7,332 nucleotides of DNA from Planctomycetaceae bacterium. Its GTDB lineage: Bacteria > Planctomycetota > Planctomycetia > Planctomycetales > Planctomycetaceae. The notes beneath the pieces were generated by a model. That model had not been told where the DNA came from, searched no databases, and was given only the letters and a program-made list of their open reading frames with translations. Of this stretch, positions 1-7,332 are shown in pieces; position 1 is the first letter of the stretch, and every line of letters begins with the position of its first letter. Where the stretch lies: the NCBI GenBank assembly GCA_027080405.1, contig JALWSL010000210.1:1-7332 (forward strand), in the 5' to 3' direction. Made by a program: the position numbers and the translations under genes.

Positions 1-518
1 GATACGCACAGAACGGCCAATGCGGAGCAAGTAGTTCTCATGGATCTAACCCCCAACGAGCATAAGTCCGAACACTCACCTTAACAGGCTGGCACGTTAT
101 CCTTATTTTCAGTTTCGTAAGGATGACAAAATAACAGATAGATAGCAACAATAAACAGAACAAAAGGGCGTTGTTCTCAAAAACATGAAGGTAGAGACAC
201 CAGGCATCGGTTGCGATTGAAGTAATCTCTTCATGATTGCTGTAGATTGGAAACAGGTTGCATTGATGTTTCGAATTGATTGGGAGAATCAGGTTTTTTT
301 TTCGGCTGTCTGGTCCACGGTTGGTGTAGGCTTCCAAGGTGTCGATGGTGCCGATCCGGCCGGGTATGAGGGCGTCGGAGCGCATTCCATAGTTGCAACA
401 GATCCATGGATGTCGCCGATTTTTAATAAATCGTCCTGTTTTCGAGTTTGCTTCTTCCACAAAAAAATCGTCATCAGTGCTGAGTTCCGCCTCTGTATCA
501 TAACGGGAGCCGACTGAC

Positions 519-548
519 TTGGGCTGAAGTGCGGCGTTTGAATATTAT
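519..548 (+). promoter_or_regulatory. Weak sigma70-like promoter match
   Basis: TTGGGC at 519-524 and TATTAT at 543-548 are separated by 18 bases. The -10 box matches the consensus at five of six positions, the -35 at only three. A start near 555 would give a leader of about 200 bases before atpD. This is a weak pattern match and could be chance in AT-rich DNA. Confidence 0.15.
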
Positions 549-683
549 TCAGAGAAGATTCACCATGGAGGCTGAATGTTGCTTATTGGAAAGCTTTTTT
601 TTCCCTTGAGATGACATGTTCCTCATCGAGAAGTTAGACTGGCCACTTGGGGAATCATTCTTGCTGCATCATTCATCGGGAAC

Positions 684-701
684 TTTTCAACGCGGTGAAA
701 A
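684..701. promoter_or_regulatory. 18-nt imperfect palindrome, possible operator
   Basis: TTTTCAACGCGGTGAAAA reads almost identically on both strands: eight of nine base pairs match, with one mismatch (A690 against G695). Its right edge lies 61 bases before the atpD start codon and between the two candidate promoters. Its size and symmetry fit a binding site for a dimeric repressor or activator. As RNA it could form only a 6-bp stem with a 6-base loop, without a T-tract, so it is not a convincing terminator. The regulator is unknown and the role is inferred from symmetry and position alone. Confidence 0.3.
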
Positions 702-726
702 ACTCAAAGGATGTCTGTCCAATTAG

Positions 727-2600
<1,874 letters not shown>

Positions 2601-2605
2601 TCAGG

Positions 2606-2923
2606 ATGCCGGATAATACCCCATTGGAAAGGCCGGAAAAACAGTTTCAGAAACAGATTGGACGAGCCGAGAAACGTCGCCTGGCTGCACGGGAGAACCG
2701 GAATCGTTCAATCTGGTTTGGTTTGGGGACTTTTGGTGTCATCGGTTGGTCTGTTGTTGTGCCTACGCTGGTTGGGGTGGCCATTGGCTGGTGGATTGAT
2801 CGTGCCTATCCGAGTCGTTACTCATGGACGTTAATGTTCATGTTCTGCGGCTTGGCGATGGGATGCCTGACCGCCTGGCAATGGATTGTGTCTGAAAGTC
2901 ATCATGATCGTTCAGATAAATAG
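2606..2923 (+). CDS. atpQ: N-ATPase accessory membrane protein AtpQ (AtpI/ATPase_gene1-like)
   Basis: A small membrane protein of 105 residues found in N-ATPase operons and related to the AtpI-like 'ATPase gene 1' proteins. A very basic, helical N-terminus (about 11-34, many Arg, Lys and Gln) is followed by two predicted membrane helices, about 36-64 and 73-94. They are joined by GWWIDRAYPS, which fits the G-x-W-x-D turn of that family. AtpI-type proteins are linked to c-ring assembly or Mg2+ handling, but the job of AtpQ has not been settled as far as I know. ATG 2606 is preferred: GGAGGAG at 2591-2597 lies 8 bases before it. The in-frame GTG at 2597 overlaps that site and has none of its own. 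The gene starts 5 bases after atpC. Confidence 0.88.
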   Translation: MPDNTPLERPEKQFQKQIGRAEKRRLAARENRNRSIWFGLGTFGVIGWSVVVPTLVGVAIGWWIDRAYPSRYSWTLMFMFCGLAMGCLTAWQWIVSESHHDRSDK

Positions 2924-2926
2924 CAG

Positions 2927-2942
2927 GTTGAAGTTCAACTTC
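2927..2942. repeat. Overlapping short palindromes in the atpQ-atpR gap
   Basis: GTTGAAGTTCAAC (2927-2939) and GAAGTTCAACTTC (2930-2942) are each perfect 6-bp inverted repeats around one central base, sharing ten bases. The single-base centre is too tight for a strong RNA hairpin. They lie just after the atpQ stop and about 20 bases before the atpR start. They could be chance, or a weak protein or RNA processing site; I infer no function. Confidence 0.2.
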
Positions 2943-2963
2943 GGGTTCGCAAGAAGGAATAAT

Positions 2964-3272
2964 ATGTTTGAGACGCTGATTACGATGCTGGAGACGTGTG
3001 GCCTTGGCCTGTTTGGTGGAATGGGAACCGGTCTGGTCTATTTTTATCTGATGCGAAGTTCGATCCGTGTGGCTGTCGGTAGAAGGCATGCCTGTGGCTG
3101 GCTGCTCCTCTTTACCTCACTTCGATTGGCATGTATTGCTGCCATTTTGTTGGCTGTCATTCAACAGGGGCCGGGATTGCTCGTCTGCTTTATGGTCGGT
3201 TTTGCCGCAGCTCGGTTCATCCTGCTCCGTGCAGCTATTGAAAGGAGGAAGGCGGAGAAGCATGCTGTTTAA
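2964..3272 (+). CDS. atpR: N-ATPase accessory membrane protein AtpR
   Basis: A 102-residue membrane protein characteristic of N-ATPase operons. It has three hydrophobic segments at about 13-32, 46-67 and 70-88, then a basic C-terminus (ERRKAEKH). Arg residues sit inside or at the edge of the second and third helices (R54 in TSLRLA, R84 in GFAAARFIL). In this family such arginines have been suggested to interact with the extra carboxylate of the c subunit, perhaps during ring assembly; here that is inference. The frame is open back to 2886, but ATG 2964 has AAGAAGGAA at 2951-2959, 4 bases before it, while the extension would overlap the end of atpQ. The last 11 bases overlap atpB and the gene contains the atpB ribosome site. 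Identification rests on position, size and helix pattern. Confidence 0.85.
   Translation: MFETLITMLETCGLGLFGGMGTGLVYFYLMRSSIRVAVGRRHACGWLLLFTSLRLACIAAILLAVIQQGPGLLVCFMVGFAAARFILLRAAIERRKAEKHAV
3241..3250 (+). promoter_or_regulatory. Ribosome binding site for atpB, inside atpR
   Basis: AAAGGAGGAA lies 11 bases before ATG 3262 and within the atpR coding sequence. It is the strongest such site in the operon and fixes the start of the a subunit. The open frame upstream of it (from 3067) is the shifted reading of atpR and does not resemble an a subunit. Confidence 0.7.
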
Positions 3273-4020
3273 TCCTGATGGCACAATTTATTTTCGTCTG
3301 GCCGGGTTCCCCATCAATGCAACGATTGTGAATTCACTTTTGGTCACAACATTCTTGACACTTGGCTCGTTGTGGATGTCCCGGCGTCTGAAAGATACCG
3401 GGGCGATGCCCCGCTGGCAGCACCTGCTGGAACTGGCTGTTATCACAATTCGCAAGCAGGTGCGGGATGTAAGTGAACAAAATCCGGAGCCTTACCTGGC
3501 GTTCGCAGGAACCCTGTTTCTTTTTATCGTCACAAGCAATTTGCTGGTTGTCGTTCCCGGTTTTCAGCCGCCCACAGCATCGCTTTCAACCACGGCTGCA
3601 CTGGCAACGTGTGTTTTTTTTGCGGTTCCCTATTACGGCATTTCAAAACAGGGCTTCCGCAATTATCTGGGACAGTATTTGCAGCCAACCGTATTGATGT
3701 TGCCCTTTAATGTTATTGGGGAACTGTCTCGAACGCTCGCTCTTGCGGTTCGTCTGTATGGCAACATGATGAGTGGTGCAGTGCTGGCGGCAATCCTTGT
3801 TGGTTTTGTGCCTCTGTTTGTTCCGGTTCTTGTCAATCTGCTGGGATTGCTGACGGGAATTATTCAGGCCTATATTTTCGCGGTCCTGGCAGTTGTGTAC
3901 ATTGCTTCGGCGACCGCTGCTCACAAGCGAAAGATGAAGACGTCCGGAAGCAGATCCGAAGAACATGGAACAACCACTTCAGGACCAGGTTCTGGAGAGT
4001 CGATGGACTCCGAAGAATAG
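3262..4020 (+). CDS. atpB: N-ATPase Fo subunit a
   Basis: The a subunit is the membrane stator that forms the two ion half-channels against the c ring. The 252-residue product has about five to six hydrophobic segments (near 20-40, 80-100, 111-125, 143-163, 173-200 and 200-220). The essential Arg is R164 in LAVRLYGNMMSG, followed by N168. The last helix has TGIIQAYIFAVLAVVYIA, with Q202 at the place of E. coli Q252. The position of E. coli E219 is A173. FIVTSNLLVVVPGFQPP at about 88-104 is typical of the family. It starts 11 bases inside atpR with a strong ribosome site. Odd feature: after the final helix there is a hydrophilic tail (about 221-252), basic at first and then rich in Ser, Gly, Thr and Glu, where a subunits usually end soon after the helix. 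Confidence 0.96.
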   Translation: MLFNPDGTIYFRLAGFPINATIVNSLLVTTFLTLGSLWMSRRLKDTGAMPRWQHLLELAVITIRKQVRDVSEQNPEPYLAFAGTLFLFIVTSNLLVVVPGFQPPTASLSTTAALATCVFFAVPYYGISKQGFRNYLGQYLQPTVLMLPFNVIGELSRTLALAVRLYGNMMSGAVLAAILVGFVPLFVPVLVNLLGLLTGIIQAYIFAVLAVVYIASATAAHKRKMKTSGSRSEEHGTTTSGPGSGESMDSEE

Positions 4021-4050
4021 TCACCGTTTTTGAAAGAAGAAAGAGAGAAC

Positions 4051-4320
4051 ATGGATCACGAAACCGTAATCGCCTTGGTGTCGATTGTGACGTCTGGTTT
4101 CACAATCGCGATCGGGTCAATCGGGCCTGCATTGGGGGAAGCTCGTGCGTTGGCACAGGCACTTTCGGCAATCGCGCAGCAACCCGATGAGGCTAACACA
4201 ATCACGCGAACGTTATTTGTCGGGATGGCAATGGTGGAATCGACTGCCATTTATTGCTTTGTCATTTCGATCATCCTGCTTTTTGCCAATCCGTTTGTCA
4301 CAACGGTAGCGGGCAGTTGA
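4051..4320 (+). CDS. atpE: N-ATPase Fo subunit c (rotor ring)
   Basis: The c subunit forms the membrane ring that turns as ions pass. It has 89 residues: a helical hairpin with helices at about 6-42 and 52-80, joined by the polar loop AQQPDEAN. The loop has Gln where most c subunits have the conserved Arg of RQP, as N-ATPase c subunits do. Helix 2 carries the ion-binding VESTAIY (E63, S64, T65, Y68), the same set as in Na+-type c rings. Helix 1 has SIGPALGEARA with E30, where the Na+-type ring of Ilyobacter has Gln32. M61 stands where that ring has Val63. Two carboxylates per site are therefore expected. ATG 4051 has only purine-rich sequence (4032-4047) upstream; the frame extends to TTG 4030, which adds seven charged residues and is unlikely. 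Gaps of 30 and 40 bases flank this gene. Confidence 0.97.
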   Translation: MDHETVIALVSIVTSGFTIAIGSIGPALGEARALAQALSAIAQQPDEANTITRTLFVGMAMVESTAIYCFVISIILLFANPFVTTVAGS

Positions 4321-4360
4321 ATAAGCTACCATCGTATCAAAATCTCGAATTGCTGGCCTT

Positions 4361-5170
4361 ATGAATATCTCCAATGATACCTGGTTCACTTACTCGGCTC
4401 AGATTGTCAATTTTCTGATCCTGGTTTGGTTGTTGAGGCGTTTTTTGTATCGACCTGTGCTGAGGGCGATTGAAAGACGGGAGCAGGGGTTTATTGCGCG
4501 TGAAAAGGAAGCGAATAAAGTTGAAGCAAAAGCAGGTCAGCTTCTGAAAGAGTATCAACAGCAATTGAATGCATTGGAGCAGTCACGTGAAGTCATGATG
4601 GGGCAGGTAAAAGAAGAAGTGTCCCAATGGAAGAGTGAACAGATTGAGCAGGCGAAAGAAGAGGTCGCGCAGGCCCATCAGCGATGGCGTAGCGCCTATC
4701 GACAGGAACGCGAAAAAATTTTGCGAACCATGCAGGAGCAGGCAGGAATCGAAATACAGGAAATGGCTCGCACGGTACTTCGGGAGTTGGCCGACTGCGA
4801 TCTGGAAACACTCGTGATCGATGTTTTTCTCAAACACTTTAGCGAATCGCCGGAAGGTCTGTCCCAATTTGACATATCCGGGATTTCCGAACGCCAAGTT
4901 CGGATACGATCAGCCTTTCAGCTTGGTGAGGACTCCCGGGAGCGGATCATACGTCTGTTGAATGAGCAATCGGAAAAGGCTTCTGATTCTATCGATCATT
5001 TCGAACTGGAAGTTGTTCCCGAATTGATTTGCGGTATCGAATTGGTCTATGGTGATCGACGCTGGTCCTGGAATCTTGCCCAGTCATTTGATGAATTGGC
5101 GCAGCGTCTGGAATTGCTGTTAAATTCCGAAGCGACCGAACCGTATCTGGCAGGAGAAGCCTCGGCATGA
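4361..5170 (+). CDS. atpF: N-ATPase Fo subunit b, long form with delta-like C-terminus
   Basis: The peripheral stalk, which ties F1 to the membrane stator. At 269 residues it is far longer than an ordinary b subunit (about 156-180). One N-terminal membrane helix (about 10-27, [12 protein letters not shown]) leads to [16 protein letters not shown], the family's usual exit, and then a Gln/Glu/Lys-rich coiled coil to about 135. Residues about 178-255 resemble the C-terminal domain of delta/[21 protein letters not shown], then [19 protein letters not shown] and a final amphipathic helix, matching delta's pattern of SA-x-L, a 'DPxLIGG' strand and a closing helix. With no atpH in the operon, this part probably supplies the delta function. 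ATG 4361 has no obvious ribosome site (weak CTGG). The gene overlaps atpA by ATGA. The family assignment is firm; the delta match is by eye. Confidence 0.95.
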   Translation: MNISNDTWFTYSAQIVNFLILVWLLRRFLYRPVLRAIERREQGFIAREKEANKVEAKAGQLLKEYQQQLNALEQSREVMMGQVKEEVSQWKSEQIEQAKEEVAQAHQRWRSAYRQEREKILRTMQEQAGIEIQEMARTVLRELADCDLETLVIDVFLKHFSESPEGLSQFDISGISERQVRIRSAFQLGEDSRERIIRLLNEQSEKASDSIDHFELEVVPELICGIELVYGDRRWSWNLAQSFDELAQRLELLLNSEATEPYLAGEASA

Positions 5171-6702
5171 AGCAGGACAGTGATTACGCCATCGAGTATG
5201 TTGAACGGATTCTTGCTCCCGTCCGGCAAATCCGGAGCCAATATCGAAAAATATTGAGAGCCGAGGAGATTGGAACTGTTTCCCGTGTTGATCGCGGTAC
5301 CGTCTCGGTAACGGGACTTCCCAATGTCCGTCTGGATGAGCTGATCGAATTTCCTCACAGTCTATATGGTCTTGCATTCAATCTGGACCGGGACGAACTC
5401 GGCGTGATTCTCCTGGACCAATCGGACGAACTTGAATCGGGTGACGACGCATTACGGACCTATCGCCAATGTGATGTTCCCGTTGGTGTGGAGTTGCTCG
5501 GTCGGGTGATTGATCCTCTCGGTCGTCCCAAAGACAGGCAAGGACCACTCCATGCATCGCTGCGCAGACCAGTGGAGTCGCCTGCACCTCCCATCATCAG
5601 TCGGGCACCGGTTACGGTCCCCCTGCTGACCGGTTTGAAGGTAGTTGATGCCCTGATTCCTATCGGGCGTGGCCAGCGGGAATTGATTCTGGGTGATCGT
5701 CAAACGGGCAAGACTTCTCTTGCGATCGACACTATTACCAATCAACGGGGCAAAAACATTATCTGTATCTACTGTGCGATCGCACAAAGGGCTTCCTCGG
5801 TGGCCAATGTGATTGAACGATTGGAGCGGAATCGGGCAATCGACTATTCAGTTGTGTTGGTTGCAGAGGGGGATTCACCACCCGGATTGCAGTTCATTGC
5901 TCCTTACGCAGCGACTGCAATAGGGGAGTACTTTATGGAGCAGGGGCGCGATGTGTTGATCGTCTATGATGATCTGACGGCCCATGCCCGGGCTTACCGG
6001 GAGCTTTCTTTGCTGCTTCGAAGGCCTCCGGGGCGTGAAGCATATCCGGGAGACATTTTTTTTGTGCATTCGCGATTGCTGGAGCGTTCGACGCATCTGA
6101 GGGAAGAATTGGGAGGGGGCTCGATGACGGCACTCCCCATCGCGGAAACAGAAGCGCAAAACGTCTCGGCCTATATTCCCACCAATTTAATTTCCATTAC
6201 CGACGGTCAGGTTTACCTGGCACCTGATTTGCACCAGAAGGGGATTTTACCCGCCGTTGATGTCGGGAAATCGGTTTCGCGTGTCGGCGGGAAAACTCAA
6301 CTACCGGCCTATCGCCGAGTCGCAGGTGATCTGCGACTCTATTATTCCCAGTTTGGGGAACTGGAGGCTTTCTCCCGCTTCAGTACCAGATTGGATGAAG
6401 AATCACGACGGACGCTGGATCGTGGGCGTCGGGTACGGGAAATTCTAAAACAGCCGGAAGAGTCGCCCCTGACCGTCACTCAACAGATTATCTCTCTGTT
6501 GGCAGTGACACTGGGAGTTTTTGATAAAGTAGAGCTGGAAAAGATTGCTGTTCTCGAGCCGCTGCTTCACGATTTGGTCAGCAGGCAACTCCCGGATATC
6601 TGCCTTGGCATTGAGCGAGGAGATGAATTGACATCAGCAGATTGGGAGATTCTGACTTCGACCATTCACCGCTCTGTCCCGGGAGAGTTGATCACCCCAT
6701 GA
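5167..6702 (+). CDS. atpA: N-ATPase F1 subunit alpha
   Basis: The alpha subunit is the regulatory nucleotide-binding partner of beta in the F1 head. It has 511 residues, the normal length. In order: an N-terminal helix (about 5-30), a beta-barrel with [17 protein letters not shown] (about 35-51), the P-loop GDRQTGKT (176-183) inside [19 protein letters not shown], Walker B VLIVYDDL (263-270), and the arginine finger R372 in SVSRVGG, which reaches into the beta site. [12 protein letters not shown] (110-121) is a classic alpha signature. The residues after the finger read GKTQ rather than the usual SAAQ. ATG 5167 is set by AGGAG at 5152-5156, 10 bases upstream, and overlaps the atpF stop; it overlaps atpG by ATGA in turn. 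The N-terminus, which binds delta in standard enzymes, probably meets the delta-like end of AtpF. Confidence 0.98.
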   Translation: MKQDSDYAIEYVERILAPVRQIRSQYRKILRAEEIGTVSRVDRGTVSVTGLPNVRLDELIEFPHSLYGLAFNLDRDELGVILLDQSDELESGDDALRTYRQCDVPVGVELLGRVIDPLGRPKDRQGPLHASLRRPVESPAPPIISRAPVTVPLLTGLKVVDALIPIGRGQRELILGDRQTGKTSLAIDTITNQRGKNIICIYCAIAQRASSVANVIERLERNRAIDYSVVLVAEGDSPPGLQFIAPYAATAIGEYFMEQGRDVLIVYDDLTAHARAYRELSLLLRRPPGREAYPGDIFFVHSRLLERSTHLREELGGGSMTALPIAETEAQNVSAYIPTNLISITDGQVYLAPDLHQKGILPAVDVGKSVSRVGGKTQLPAYRRVAGDLRLYYSQFGELEAFSRFSTRLDEESRRTLDRGRRVREILKQPEESPLTVTQQIISLLAVTLGVFDKVELEKIAVLEPLLHDLVSRQLPDICLGIERGDELTSADWEILTSTIHRSVPGELITP

Positions 6703-7332
6703 TCCTGTTGGAATCGTTAAAACGCCAGATCCACTCCGCAGAGCAACTGCAATCGATCGTGCACACAATGAGATCGTTTGCAGCGGTCAATATCAGGCAA
6801 TACGAATTGGCTGCCCAGGCAAGCGAGGGCTACTTGAAAACCGTTTTGAAGGGACTTGAGATGCTGCGCTGGCTGCATCCGCAAAAAGAAACCTTTGCAT
6901 CGATGGACTCGTCATCGATAGTGGGGGTCATTGTTTATGGTTCCGATCAGGGGATGTGTGGTTCCTTCAATGAACAGATTACCGCCTATGCTCATGAGCT
7001 GATCTCATCGCAGTTCGACAAACAGCGCGTTCGTCTCCAGATTGTCGGTTCCCGGGCGGCTGACCTGATGGCCGCTCATGGTTACGAAATCGATTCCCTG
7101 TACGAAGTCCCCTGTTCCGTGGACGGTATCTCAAGATTGGCGTACGATCTACTTCCCAATTTTGAGGCGTGGATGCGCGAGTATCATCTCGGAACTCTCA
7201 TTCAGTTTCATAATGTTCGAATCCGTAAAACAGTCTGGCAGCCGAGCCATTTCAGGGTTCTTCCTTTTGATATGGACGAAGTTCTGCCTGAGCGGACATC
7301 ACGGTGGAGGTCGCGCTCACTGCCGCTGATTA
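6699..7332 (+). CDS. atpG: N-ATPase F1 subunit gamma (3' end outside window)
   Basis: The gamma subunit is the rotating central shaft inside alpha3beta3. The reading frame is open from ATG 6699 to the window edge: 211 codons of an expected ~290, so the C-terminal helix that completes the shaft is missing only because the window ends. The N-terminal helix [20 protein letters not shown], followed by [16 protein letters not shown], is the N-ATPase form of gamma's first shaft helix. The Rossmann-like part holds [15 protein letters not shown] (about 87-101), equivalent to the S-D-x-G-L-C-G-x-F/L-N signature of gamma. The start overlaps the atpA stop by ATGA, with GGAGAG at 6682-6687. It was identified by my own translation of the frame. 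No frameshift is visible. Confidence 0.95.
   Translation, partial: MILLESLKRQIHSAEQLQSIVHTMRSFAAVNIRQYELAAQASEGYLKTVLKGLEMLRWLHPQKETFASMDSSSIVGVIVYGSDQGMCGSFNEQITAYAHELISSQFDKQRVRLQIVGSRAADLMAAHGYEIDSLYEVPCSVDGISRLAYDLLPNFEAWMREYHLGTLIQFHNVRIRKTVWQPSHFRVLPFDMDEVLPERTSRWRSRSLPLI

Overview
The window carries one nearly complete operon for a second type of rotary ATP synthase/ATPase, the 'alternate F-type' or N-ATPase. All recognisable genes lie on the + strand in the order atpD, atpC, atpQ, atpR, atpB, atpE, atpF, atpA, atpG. This order, with beta and epsilon first, two small membrane-protein genes (atpQ and atpR) ahead of the a subunit, and no separate delta gene (atpH), is the signature layout of N-ATPases. 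It differs from the ordinary I-B-E-F-H-A-G-D-C operon. The last gene, atpG, runs off the right edge after 211 codons.

Layout. Positions 1-762 hold no gene I can support: there is a possible 27-codon tail of an upstream gene at the left edge, a weak minus-strand open frame, and near the operon an 18-nt imperfect palindrome and weak promoter-like matches. From 763 to the right edge the genes are packed tightly. The D/C, F/A and A/G junctions are ATGA overlaps, R/B overlaps by 11 nt, and C/Q are 5 nt apart. Gaps of 30-40 nt occur only between Q and R and on either side of the c-subunit gene atpE.

How it works. AtpA, AtpD, AtpG and AtpC form the soluble F1 motor (alpha3 beta3 gamma epsilon). AtpB, AtpE and AtpF form the membrane ion turbine. 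AtpQ and AtpR are the small accessory membrane proteins special to this family. Nucleotide-binding motifs are intact in alpha and beta, so the enzyme looks functional. The long AtpF has a C-terminal part resembling the C-terminal domain of delta, which probably replaces the missing delta as the stator link. The c subunit has glutamates in both helices (E30, E63) plus S64, T65 and Y68. It therefore resembles Na+-binding c subunits, but the usual Gln of helix 1 is Glu, and I would not claim Na+ or H+ from sequence alone.

Organism. This is a bacterium with moderate GC. N-ATPase operons are scattered by horizontal transfer (Planctomycetota, Burkholderia and other Proteobacteria, some cyanobacteria, Chlorobi, and Methanosarcina among archaea), and they usually accompany a standard ATP synthase elsewhere in the genome. 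The divergent protein sequences would fit a planctomycete of medium GC, but nothing here proves it. I see no previously undescribed system. The points most worth checking are the b-delta architecture, the c-site chemistry, the altered beta catalytic loop, the charged tail on the a subunit and the upstream palindrome.
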